36,055 nt of DNA from Candidatus Nitrosopelagicus sp. (GTDB taxonomy: Archaea; Thermoproteota; Nitrososphaeria; Nitrososphaerales; Nitrosopumilaceae). Positions 16,305 through 23,561 of this stretch are shown piece after piece. The position numbers were made by a program, and so were the translations under genes. Below the pieces are notes generated by a model that searched no databases, was not told where the DNA came from, and worked only from the letters and a program-made list of their open reading frames with translations. The stretch covers positions 1 to 36,055 of the forward strand of contig JAOMEP010000011.1 in assembly GCA_028345965.1 (NCBI GenBank), in the 5' to 3' direction. Positions within the stretch are counted from its first letter, which is position 1. Each line of letters starts with the position of its first letter.

Positions 16305-16590
16305 GTCAACCGAACAACGAGACACTGTATTCATAGGTAAGAAACCAATTATGGCATACGTTACTTCAACGTTAATCCAATTGGCTAACTTGCCTTCTGT
16401 CAACATCAAAGCTCGAGGAATGAGTATCGGTAGAGCCGTAGATGTTGCACAAATAATTTCAAGAAAGACCGAGAACTCCGGATATAGCATTGGAAATATA
16501 TCCATAGGCTCTGAAAGTTTAGAGTCACAAGACGGTAAGACAAGAAATGTTTCCACAATAGAAATTGAAGTAAAGAGAACTACTCAATAA
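16303..16590 (+). CDS. alba: DNA/RNA-binding protein Alba (chromatin protein)
   Basis: 95-residue archaeal chromatin protein that binds DNA and RNA as dimers and compacts the chromosome. The canonical start VFIGKKPIMAYVTS contains the conserved lysines Lys13/Lys14 (equivalent to the acetylated Lys16/17 region of Sulfolobus Alba). The RNA/DNA-binding loop (ARGMSIGRAVDVAQI) and C-terminal strand (TIEIEVKRT) follow at normal spacing. In Sulfolobus, Alba binding is weakened by lysine acetylation; this is family knowledge. It is followed by a T-rich terminator-like stretch. The start codon overlaps that of the divergent HEAT gene. Confidence 0.96.
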   Translation: MSTEQRDTVFIGKKPIMAYVTSTLIQLANLPSVNIKARGMSIGRAVDVAQIISRKTENSGYSIGNISIGSESLESQDGKTRNVSTIEIEVKRTTQ

Positions 16591-16602
16591 ACTCTTTACT
16601 AG

Positions 16603-16617
16603 TTTTTCTTTTTTATT
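16603..16617 (+). terminator. T-rich terminator after Alba
   Basis: GTTTTTCTTTTTTATTTT-type run directly after the Alba stop. Archaeal RNA polymerase terminates at such T-runs without a hairpin. It also overlaps the stop of the convergent gene. Confidence 0.5.
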
Positions 16618-17470
16618 TTGAATATTTATTCTCCAATTTTCTAAATTTTGATAATTCAACAATATCGTTAAACTGATCAAAATCAACCAGATCTTTTTTG
16701 AGTCTTGTAGTGGTACCTTTATCTTTTAATTCTTTTAGTATTTTCATTGTTGCAAATGTATTTGCATATAATATGGATAATGGATATAGTATTAGTTGAT
16801 ATCCCATTTTGTGTAATGTAGCCGTTGAATTAATTGGGGTTGCTCCTCCTTCAATCATATTTGCAACTAATGGGGCGTTTATTGATTTACCAATTTTTTT
16901 CATTTCTTCTATTGATTTTGGGGCTTCAACAAAAATCAAATCTGCTCCAATTTTTTTGTAATATTTTCCTCTCTCTATTGCATCATCTAATCCTTCTGTG
17001 GCTCTGGCATCTGTTCTAGCTACTATGATGAAATCTTTATCCTCTTTTGCATCTACTGCGGCTGCTAATTTCTCTCCGTACTCTTCTTTTTGAACCACCT
17101 CCTTTCCTTTCATATGTCCACATCTTTTTGGCCATTTTTGATCTTCAAGAAATATGCCTGATACTCCTGCAACTTGTAAATCCTGAAGTAATTTTTTTAC
17201 AGTTAATGCGTTCCCATAACCTGTATCTACATCTACAATTAGTGGTACTGATATTGCATTTGCTATCCGTCTTGCATTATCTGTTGTTTCAGATAATCCG
17301 ATAAATCCATAATCTGGCATTCCTAGTAATGTAGCAGATGTACCATAACCTGTTTGAAACATTGCATCAAAACCTACTTTTTGAGCAATTTTTGCTCCTA
17401 TTGCATCGTAAACTCCTGGAACTACCAATGGTTTTGATTTATCATTAATTAGTTTACGAAGTTTTTTCAT
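16613..17470 (-). CDS. Isocitrate lyase/PEP mutase family enzyme (methylisocitrate lyase-like)
   Basis: 285-residue TIM-barrel enzyme of the ICL/PEP-mutase superfamily, which cleaves C-C or makes P-C bonds on 2-oxo/2-hydroxy acids using Mg2+. Typical motifs: VPGVYDAIGAKIAQKVGFDA, DVDTGYGN (metal Asp), EDQKWPKRCGHMKGK with the K(K/R)CGH active-site loop including the catalytic Cys, and IVARTDAR. Candidate activities are 2-methylisocitrate lyase, oxaloacetate hydrolase or a phosphonate enzyme; sequence alone does not decide. It ends inside the T-rich stretch after Alba. The family is certain; the substrate is open. Confidence 0.87.
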   Translation of the reverse strand: MKKLRKLINDKSKPLVVPGVYDAIGAKIAQKVGFDAMFQTGYGTSATLLGMPDYGFIGLSETTDNARRIANAISVPLIVDVDTGYGNALTVKKLLQDLQVAGVSGIFLEDQKWPKRCGHMKGKEVVQKEEYGEKLAAAVDAKEDKDFIIVARTDARATEGLDDAIERGKYYKKIGADLIFVEAPKSIEEMKKIGKSINAPLVANMIEGGATPINSTATLHKMGYQLILYPLSILYANTFATMKILKELKDKGTTTRLKKDLVDFDQFNDIVELSKFRKLENKYSK

Positions 17471-17515
17471 AAAATCTATCTAATCATGTTTTATTTATGA
17501 TTAATCTACAGGTGT

Positions 17516-18001
17516 TTATTTTTTAGAATCCATCTCTTTGATTTTTTCTAATTCATCTTGGAGAAATTTCTTATATTTTTCAATTTCATGATTTGTCATA
17601 TTACTAGCATTTGAACTCAATAAATTACCTAGTATAGTTACTCTCTCTAACATGTCCATTCCCATGAATTTTCCCATATCCATAAGTCGCATCATTGTGC
17701 TCATCTGTTGTTGCATATTCATTTTCCAGTTTTCCAGATCCATTAGTATTGTTTTTCCATTATTTGTAATCTGATACTTTCCATTTTCACTTTCTTCAAT
17801 TAGACCTTCATCTAGTAATCTGCCCAATAGTGGGTAGATTAGTCCTGGTGATGGTTTCCAGTTTCCAGCACTTGCTTCAACTGCAGAGTCAATAATCTCT
17901 TTTCCTGTATGTGGGTTTTCCATCAACTGCTGTAAAATGTAGTATCTAGAAAATCCTCTTGGAACCATGCTTCCAACTCGCTGTGTCCATTCCTTAAACA
18001 T
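17516..18001 (-). CDS. PadR-family transcriptional regulator
   Basis: 161 residues with an N-terminal winged helix of the PadR type (FSRYYILQQLMENPHTGKEI, then SPGLIYPLLGRLLDEGLI and GKYQITNNGKTIL) and a C-terminal helical dimerization region containing Met-rich MNMQQQMSTMMRLMDMGKFM, unusual for PadR and possibly a metal or redox sensitive helix. The ATG is preceded by a GTG one codon before; the ATG fits the promoter. The region between its TATA element and the ATG is filled by nested palindromes, the classic layout of an autorepressor. Divergent to sdhA, which may also be controlled. The ligand is unknown. Confidence 0.85.
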   Translation of the reverse strand: MFKEWTQRVGSMVPRGFSRYYILQQLMENPHTGKEIIDSAVEASAGNWKPSPGLIYPLLGRLLDEGLIEESENGKYQITNNGKTILMDLENWKMNMQQQMSTMMRLMDMGKFMGMDMLERVTILGNLLSSNASNMTNHEIEKYKKFLQDELEKIKEMDSKK

Positions 18002-18003
18002 CA

Positions 18004-18025
18004 CTAGCGATATCGCTAGCGATAT
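18004..18025. promoter_or_regulatory. Nested palindrome, probable PadR operator
   Basis: Two perfect 16-base palindromes overlap here: CTAGCGATATCGCTAG (18004-18019) and ATATCGCTAGCGATAT (18010-18025). They also form a direct repeat of TAGCGATAT at 18005 and 18017. They lie between an AATATATAT TATA element (18022-18030, minus strand) and the PadR ATG at 18001, so bound protein would block initiation of padR. A dimeric wHTH protein is the natural ligand. That it is PadR is an inference. Confidence 0.7.
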
Positions 18026-18030
18026 ATATT
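18022..18030 (-). promoter_or_regulatory. TATA box of the padR gene
   Basis: AATATATAT on the minus strand, centred about 25 bases before the ATG, giving a leaderless message, and overlapping the right edge of the nested palindrome. Confidence 0.6.
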
Positions 18031-18093
18031 AATGATTCGATCCATGATATTTTGTTATAATACATAAGTAACCTCTTCTGATTTTATTCATTA

Positions 18094-19806
18094 ATGACGG
18101 ATTCTATTGAATTTGATCTAATCATTGCAGGTTCTGGTTTGGCAGGATTACGTGCTGCTATTGAGGCCGCAAAGAAGAATCAAAAAATTAAGATTGGTGT
18201 TATTGCAAAAACACAGGTCATGCGTTCCCATTCTGTATCTGCAGAAGGAGGAACTGCTGCTGTAATACAAGAAGAAAAAGGTGATACAATAGAATCTCAC
18301 ATTTATGATACTGTAAAAGGAAGTGATTTTTTAGCAGACCAAGATACCGCTGAAAAATTATGTCACATGATGCCAAATGAAATTTTTCAACTAGAACATT
18401 GGGGAATGCCTTGGTCCAGACAAGAAAATGGAAAAATTGATCAGCGTAATTTTGGTGGATATAGTTTTCCACGTGCAACTTATGCTATTGACAAAGTTGG
18501 ATTTTTTGAAATGCAGACTCTATACGATACTTGTCAAAAATTTGATAATATTGAATTTCTAAATGAATGGTACATCACATCAATTGTTCATGATGGAAAA
18601 CAATTTTGTGGAATCACTGCAATAGAAACATCTTCTGGATCATTTTACACAATCAAAGGTAAAGCGTTGATAATTGCAACTGGTGGTGCAGGAAGAATTT
18701 TTAGTTACTCTACGTATGCATTATCTTCGACACCCGATGGTTTGGATATGGCTTATCGTGCAGGAATGGGACTAAAAGATATGGAATTTGTACAATTTCA
18801 TCCTACTGGAATTCTACCTTCTGGAATTTTAATTACTGAAGGTGCACGAGGTGAAGGTGGTTATTTACTAAACAAAGATGGTGACCGATTTATGAAAAAT
18901 TATGCAGCTGGAAAAATGGAACTAGCTCCACGTGATATTGTCTCACGTTCTATTATGACTGAGATTAATGAAGGTCGTGGATTCAAACATGAAACTGGAG
19001 AAGATTGTATGAAACTAGATTTACGACATTTAGGTGATGAAAAAATTAAAGCTAAACTAGGAGGTATTAGAGAAATTTCAATTAAATTCTCAGGAATTGA
19101 TCCTGCTGATGAACCAATTGACATTAGACCTGTTTGTCATTACATGATGGGTGGAATTCACACAAACATTGATGGTGCAGCTGAACTTCAAGGTGTTTGG
19201 GCTGCAGGAGAAGCTGCATGTAACAGCGTTCATGGCGCAAATCGTCTTGGTGCAAACTCCACTTCTGAATGTATTGTTTGGGGAAAAATTACAGGTTCAT
19301 TAGCTGTTGATTATATTGAAAAAGAACATACTTCTGCACAATTCCCTACTCATTTAGTAGCTGCTGAAGAAACTCGAATTTTTGATGGAATATTCCGTGG
19401 ACGTGGAGATGTAAATCCATATGAAGTAAAACAAGAAGTTGCAGAAATTTTGAACGCAAAAGCATACGTCTATAGAAATCATAATGATTTAGCCGAAGGT
19501 CTCAAAAAGGTGCGAGAACTTAAACAAAAAACCTGGAAACATGTTGATGATTCTGCTAAAGAGTATAACACTAATTTCCAAAATGTAATGGAGCTAGATT
19601 CTATGTTCCGTGTGGCTGAAGTAGTGCTAGTAGGTGCTATAAACAGAAAAGAATCTCGTGGAGCTCATTCTAGAACTGATTTCCCAACACGTGATGATGC
19701 AAATTTCCTTCACCACACACTAGCCTACTATGATCCAAACGAACCAATTATGAAGAAGCATCCAGTTACTATAACTAAATACAAACCTGTGGAGAGAAAA
19801 TACTGA
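18094..19806 (+). CDS. sdhA: Succinate dehydrogenase flavoprotein subunit
   Basis: 570-residue catalytic subunit of succinate:quinone oxidoreductase, oxidizing succinate to fumarate in the TCA cycle or the reverse direction in carbon fixation. The N-terminal FAD fold is IIAGSGLAGLRAAIEAAK; RSHSVSAEGG contains the His that usually carries covalent FAD. Active-site motifs QFHPTGI, GARGEGGYLLNKDGDRF and ANRLGANSTSECIVWG follow, and the C-terminal helical domain ends with RGAHSRTDFP. Its stop overlaps the next start (TGATG). It is the first gene of the sdhABCD-type operon, with TATA-like TTATAATACA about 35 bases upstream (18055-18064). In this operon the order is A-C-D-B. Confidence 0.96.
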   Translation: MTDSIEFDLIIAGSGLAGLRAAIEAAKKNQKIKIGVIAKTQVMRSHSVSAEGGTAAVIQEEKGDTIESHIYDTVKGSDFLADQDTAEKLCHMMPNEIFQLEHWGMPWSRQENGKIDQRNFGGYSFPRATYAIDKVGFFEMQTLYDTCQKFDNIEFLNEWYITSIVHDGKQFCGITAIETSSGSFYTIKGKALIIATGGAGRIFSYSTYALSSTPDGLDMAYRAGMGLKDMEFVQFHPTGILPSGILITEGARGEGGYLLNKDGDRFMKNYAAGKMELAPRDIVSRSIMTEINEGRGFKHETGEDCMKLDLRHLGDEKIKAKLGGIREISIKFSGIDPADEPIDIRPVCHYMMGGIHTNIDGAAELQGVWAAGEAACNSVHGANRLGANSTSECIVWGKITGSLAVDYIEKEHTSAQFPTHLVAAEETRIFDGIFRGRGDVNPYEVKQEVAEILNAKAYVYRNHNDLAEGLKKVRELKQKTWKHVDDSAKEYNTNFQNVMELDSMFRVAEVVLVGAINRKESRGAHSRTDFPTRDDANFLHHTLAYYDPNEPIMKKHPVTITKYKPVERKY

Positions 19807-20246
19807 TGGAACGAGAAACTGGCGCAAGAGAAGGACTGAAGGGATGGCTAAATCCTAGTAAAATTGGAAAATTTGGTATCGAAAGATTAGCATGGCTTTT
19901 GATGCGATTAACAGGTCTTGGTCTCTTGGCATATTTTATTGGTCATATTTATGAAACAAGTCACATCTTAGACGGAAAAGCGGTTTGGGACAAGTCATTA
20001 GAAATGACTCAAACAACTGAAGGTCACTTATTTTTAGCGTTAGTAATTGGAATGTGTGTTTTTCACACTGGAAATGGAATTCGATTAATGATTGCACAAA
20101 TGGGCTATGGTATTGGAAAAGCAGAGAGGCCTGATTATCCATACAAGCCTCAATCAATTAACATGAAAGGTAAAGCATGTATCTATGCAACATTAGGTAT
20201 GGCAGCTCTTGCAATGTGGTATGGAATGGCGGTGATGTTCGCATGA
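19806..20246 (+). CDS. sdhC: Succinate dehydrogenase cytochrome b subunit (SdhC-like)
   Basis: 146-residue membrane anchor. It has three hydrophobic helices, and conserved histidines in FIGHIYETSH and FHTGNGIRLM (second matching the HxxxGIRH-type motif that ligates haem b near the quinone site). The N-terminal stretch with RLAWLLMRLTGLGLL resembles the S/RxTG motif of SdhC quinone sites. Coupled to sdhA by a TGATG overlap and to sdhD by ATGA. Assignment to the anchor is certain from position and motifs. Whether haem is bound was not tested. Confidence 0.87.
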   Translation: MERETGAREGLKGWLNPSKIGKFGIERLAWLLMRLTGLGLLAYFIGHIYETSHILDGKAVWDKSLEMTQTTEGHLFLALVIGMCVFHTGNGIRLMIAQMGYGIGKAERPDYPYKPQSINMKGKACIYATLGMAALAMWYGMAVMFA

Positions 20247-20596
20247 TGGTATTAAGAGAAAGTATCATAATGAAGATACACTATGGCACTGCCCTAGGTG
20301 CACTGTTCTTAACGGTCATACACATAATGATGAGACTGACTCAAGACTTTCACGAATCATTAGAATATGAAAACGTAATTGCAAATTATGAAAGTGTAGG
20401 TTATGCGATATTACTTGGATTATTACTAATTTTGATTTCTGTTCATGGATTTAATGGCTTGAGAGTAATTCTGTTAGAAATGAATCAAGGTCCAACATAT
20501 GAAAAACTTGTAACAATTGGATGTCTTGCAGGAATGGCAGCATTAATTGCATATGGTTCACGAACTATAATTATGACAAACATGGGGATGCTATAA
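20243..20596 (+). CDS. sdhD: Succinate dehydrogenase membrane anchor (SdhD-like)
   Basis: 117 residues and about three transmembrane helices. Conserved residues: HYGTALGALFLTVIH in helix 1 and SVHGFNGLRVILLE in helix 2, the latter typical of SdhD (HGxxGLR). It starts at ATG in the overlap ATGATGG with the SdhC stop; the first of the two ATGs is used here. A longer frame from 20177 lies inside sdhC and is not real. Its stop overlaps the sdhB ATG (TAATG). Both sdhC and sdhD together form the quinone-reducing module. Confidence 0.84.
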   Translation: MMVLRESIIMKIHYGTALGALFLTVIHIMMRLTQDFHESLEYENVIANYESVGYAILLGLLLILISVHGFNGLRVILLEMNQGPTYEKLVTIGCLAGMAALIAYGSRTIIMTNMGML

Positions 20597-21372
20597 TGGC
20601 AACAATCCATCCCAAATTATCAGACGAACTATCTCAAACAGTAGTTTCTTCTACAAAATCTGTAAAAATAAAAATTAAACGAAGTAATCCGAATGTAAAT
20701 TCTGAACAGAAATTTGATGACTTTGTTGTTCCAATTGAAAAATGGACAACTGTTCTAGATGTTTTATTAGATGTTAAATCACATCTTGATCATTCTGTTG
20801 GAGTTCGTTATTCATGTAGACAAGCATCATGTGGTTCTTGTGGAATGAAAATTAATGGCAAACCTGGTTTAGCATGTTTCACAAAAATATCTGAATTAGA
20901 TTCTGACACTGTAACTGTAGAACCGATGGATAACTATCCTGTAGTTCGAGATTTGGCTGTCAACATGGATCGAATGATAAACAATCACAAAAAAGTAATG
21001 CCATATGTCATTAGAGAAGATTCTGAAATTGATGCTGAAAGTGGTATAAGAGAATTTTTACAAAGCCCTGAAAATGTTGAAAAATATATTCAATTTTCAA
21101 GTTGTATCAAATGTGGTTTATGTAATTCTGCATGTCCAACTATGGCAATGGATAAGACATTTGTCGGTCCTCAAGCATTAGCACAGGCCTACAGATACAT
21201 TGCAGATGACCGTGATAAAGGCAAAAACAAACGACTCAAAGTTATAGATGAATCTCATGGAATTTGGAGATGTCACTTCGCTGGCTCATGTAGTCAAGTT
21301 TGCCCAAAAGGAGTTGATCCTGCAATGGGAATTCAACTTTTGAGAGGATATCTTTTAGGAATTAGAGATTAA
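20596..21372 (+). CDS. sdhB: Succinate dehydrogenase iron-sulfur subunit
   Basis: 258 residues with three cluster motifs. [2Fe-2S]: CRQASCGSCGMKINGKPGLAC. [4Fe-4S]: CIKCGLCNSACP. [3Fe-4S]: CHFAGSCSQVCPKGVDP. These carry electrons from the flavin to quinone. Translation starts at the ATG overlapping the sdhD stop; a frame reaching 20521 is just an upstream reading through sdhD. It is the last of the four-gene operon. The gene end overlaps the convergent DUF59 gene by four bases. Confidence 0.95.
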   Translation: MATIHPKLSDELSQTVVSSTKSVKIKIKRSNPNVNSEQKFDDFVVPIEKWTTVLDVLLDVKSHLDHSVGVRYSCRQASCGSCGMKINGKPGLACFTKISELDSDTVTVEPMDNYPVVRDLAVNMDRMINNHKKVMPYVIREDSEIDAESGIREFLQSPENVEKYIQFSSCIKCGLCNSACPTMAMDKTFVGPQALAQAYRYIADDRDKGKNKRLKVIDESHGIWRCHFAGSCSQVCPKGVDPAMGIQLLRGYLLGIRD

Positions 21373-21707
21373 TCTTTCTTTTCTTCTGGCTTTTTGTGAG
21401 GATTTGGACTGTTATTTACTTGATTGTTAATCTGTTCAGCCATAAAGTGATTTGAGACATTTACCTTCACATCATCAATTCCATGTATACTCAATAGATT
21501 ATCATGAATATCTTGACAAATTTTAAATCCAAAAACTGCTGGACAAAATGGACTTGTTAGATGTAAATCAACTTTGACATTTGCATCATTGATGTCTACT
21601 TCATCAATTAATTCTAATTCTGTAATTGTTGTGTTTATTTCAGGATCTACAATTTGTGATAATTCATCAAAAATTTTCACTCGTAGCTGTTTCACATCTT
21701 GTGTCAT
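21369..21707 (-). CDS. DUF59/MIP18-family iron-sulfur assembly factor
   Basis: 112-residue metal-sulfur cluster assembly factor of the MIP18/SufT/PaaD type. The core has DPEINTTITELELIDEVDI, the SPFCPA motif with the conserved Cys (TxPxCP in the family) and FGFKICQDI. Archaeal members help mature Fe-S proteins; the genomic position facing sdhB, an Fe-S-rich subunit, makes that role plausible, though head-on genes need not be linked. The C-terminal tail is Asn/Lys-rich and low complexity. Its stop overlaps that of sdhB. Confidence 0.85.
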   Translation of the reverse strand: MTQDVKQLRVKIFDELSQIVDPEINTTITELELIDEVDINDANVKVDLHLTSPFCPAVFGFKICQDIHDNLLSIHGIDDVKVNVSNHFMAEQINNQVNNSPNPHKKPEEKKD

Positions 21708-21749
21708 TGAATTGAATCCGTAGTTGCTATATATAGCGATTTTGAATCC

Positions 21750-23216
21750 ATGTTGATGTATCGTTCTCGATTAGGAAAAGATCTTGATGATATTACACTT
21801 AGTTATGTTTCATCCATAAAAGATGATTCTGATATTGCATTTTATGACATTATTGGAAGTGAAGCACACGTTATCATGTTATATGAAAATAAACTCTTGT
21901 CAAAAATTGAGGTAAAAAAAATTTTAACCGCATTAGAAGAACTAAAGGGTGGAAACATCTCCCAGCCTGATTTTGAACCTGAAGATATACATGAATTAAT
22001 AGAATCTCTTGTTATTAAAAAAACTGGAATTGAGAATGGTGGAAAAATGCACACTGCTCGTTCACGAAATGATCAGGTAGCACTTGATATTCGACTAAAA
22101 ATTCGTGATGACATTAACATACTATTACAATGTCTAATTGAAACAATCTCAACTTTACTAAAAACAGCACAAGAAAATACTAAAACAATAATGCCACTTT
22201 ATACACATCTTCAACAAGCTCAGGTTGGAGTATTCTCACATTACTTGTTGTCATACGCAGATTCACTATTCCGTGATTTAGATAGATTCATGTCATTGTA
22301 TGCACGAGTTAATCAAAGTCCATTAGGTGCTGGTCCTGTAGGTGGAACTAGTCTTCCTATTGATAGAGACAGCACTGCAAAAATGCTTGGATTTGCATCT
22401 CTTGTAGAAAATTCAATTGATGCAACTAGTACGCGTGACTTTGTAGCAGAATATGTTGCAAACTCTGCAATCATGATGACAAATCTAAGTAGATTGTCTG
22501 AAGACTTTATCATTTGGTCTTCAGCTGAATTTTCATTCATAGAACTTTCTGATGATTTTACATCACCATCAAGTGTAATGCCCCAAAAGAAAAATCCTGA
22601 TATCTTGGAACTTACACGAGGAAAAACATCTCAGGTTATAGGCTATTTGACATCTATCTTAACTACCACTAAAGGTTTACCTTCTGGTTATAGTAGGGAT
22701 TTACAACAAATAAAATCTTCAATCTGGTCAACATCAAAAACATCAATCACTGCATTAATTATTATCAAATCAATGTTGTCTGATCTTACCGTTAATCAGG
22801 AAAAAATGCAACAAGCAACAGAAGAAGGATTTCTAGTTGCTTTAGATTTGGCAGAAAATTTAGTTCTTGAAAAAATACCATTTCGTACTGCACATAACAT
22901 TGTTGGTAACCTTGTTCAACTATCACATAATTCAAAAAAACTACTCTCTGATCTAGAATTAGATGAAATTGAATCTCTTCAAATTAAAGAGATTAAATTA
23001 CAAAAACTTTTTGAGTTAATTCAAAAAACCACCATCTCATCATCTCTTAAACAAAGATCATCAAAAGGATCTTCTGGCACTTCAGAACAAACACGAATGA
23101 TTGGACAAAGAAACAGAAAACTTGTAACTCTAAAAAATTCTATTAAAATTCAAAATGATAATGTGAAAAAATCATTAACATTGTTAGAAAAACGAGTTAA
23201 AACACTTACAAAATAG
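21750..23216 (+). CDS. argH: Argininosuccinate lyase
   Basis: 488-residue fumarase/aspartase superfamily enzyme that splits argininosuccinate to arginine and fumarate in arginine biosynthesis. Signature SSVMPQKKNPDILEL (catalytic Ser loop), NGGKMHTARSRNDQV with the His-Thr-Ala-Arg-Ser substrate segment, and MPLYTHLQQAQV with the catalytic His. The ATG is followed by another one two codons later (MLMYRSR). The fumarate released can feed the adjacent Sdh. Its stop is 3 bases from the 3' end of the convergent tRNA-Lys. Confidence 0.95.
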   Translation: MLMYRSRLGKDLDDITLSYVSSIKDDSDIAFYDIIGSEAHVIMLYENKLLSKIEVKKILTALEELKGGNISQPDFEPEDIHELIESLVIKKTGIENGGKMHTARSRNDQVALDIRLKIRDDINILLQCLIETISTLLKTAQENTKTIMPLYTHLQQAQVGVFSHYLLSYADSLFRDLDRFMSLYARVNQSPLGAGPVGGTSLPIDRDSTAKMLGFASLVENSIDATSTRDFVAEYVANSAIMMTNLSRLSEDFIIWSSAEFSFIELSDDFTSPSSVMPQKKNPDILELTRGKTSQVIGYLTSILTTTKGLPSGYSRDLQQIKSSIWSTSKTSITALIIIKSMLSDLTVNQEKMQQATEEGFLVALDLAENLVLEKIPFRTAHNIVGNLVQLSHNSKKLLSDLELDEIESLQIKEIKLQKLFELIQKTTISSSLKQRSSKGSSGTSEQTRMIGQRNRKLVTLKNSIKIQNDNVKKSLTLLEKRVKTLTK

Positions 23217-23219
23217 ATG

Positions 23220-23293
23220 CGGGTCTAGTGGGATTCGAACCCACGACAGCCGCCTTAAAAGGGCGGTGCGCTACCTGGCTGCGCTATAGACCC
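23220..23293 (-). tRNA. tRNA-Lys (TTT anticodon)
   Basis: On the minus strand: acceptor GGGTCTA/TAGACCC, anticodon stem CCGCC/GGCGG around CTTTTAA (anticodon TTT, Lys), T stem GTGGG/CCCAC with TTCGAAT. Discriminator G73 with no encoded CCA (followed by CAT). No intron is seen. A TATA-like CTAAATT lies about 27 bases upstream. Confidence 0.95.
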
Positions 23294-23355
23294 ATGCGAG
23301 TTTTTCCATTAGTGCACAATTTAGTCTTTTACCAGTCTAAAATTAAAAATGGAAA

Positions 23356-23363
23356 CTTTAAAA
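23356..23363 (+). promoter_or_regulatory. TATA-like box of tRNA-Asp
   Basis: CTTTAAAA centred about 30 bases before the tRNA-Asp start. It is slightly further upstream than usual. Confidence 0.35.
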
Positions 23364-23390
23364 CCAGCAGTTCTTTTTCTTGTAAATACT

Positions 23391-23465
23391 GCCCTTGTAG
23401 TATAGCCCGGTCTAGAATTCGGCCCTGTCACGGCTGAGACGCGGGTTCAAATCCCGCCGAGGGCG
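23391..23465 (+). tRNA. tRNA-Asp (GTC anticodon)
   Basis: Acceptor GCCCTTG/CGAGGGC, anticodon stem CGGCC/GGCTG around CTGTCAC (anticodon GTC, Asp), T stem GCGGG/CCCGC with TTCAAAT, discriminator G73. The CCA is not encoded. The D stem has a likely mismatch (A12-A23), still acceptable. It is followed by a T-run. Confidence 0.93.
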
Positions 23466-23466
23466 C

Positions 23467-23476
23467 TTTTATTTTT
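23467..23476 (+). terminator. T-run after tRNA-Asp
   Basis: TTTTATTTTT immediately after the tRNA 3' end, the usual archaeal termination signal. Confidence 0.5.
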
Positions 23477-23561
23477 CAAATTAAACATTATGTGATCGCA
23501 TGACGTTCTACCTTGTTTGTCACAATAATCTTAAAATCCGGGCAATTTCAGTGAAAAATTG

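Noticed and set aside
16305-16556. N-terminal extension of the HEAT protein by 84 codons
   Set aside because: The extension is entirely antisense to Alba, is not repeat-like, and its boundary coincides with an ATG beginning the normal protein.
20177-20242. Longer SdhD and (20521-20595) longer SdhB
   Set aside because: Both extensions lie inside the preceding sdh genes; the overlap ATGs start at the family N-termini.
23228-23437. 69-codon plus-strand frame starting MGFEPTTAALKG
   Set aside because: It runs through the tRNA-Lys gene in antisense and is the well-known spurious translation of tRNA sequence; it then enters the tRNA-Asp region.
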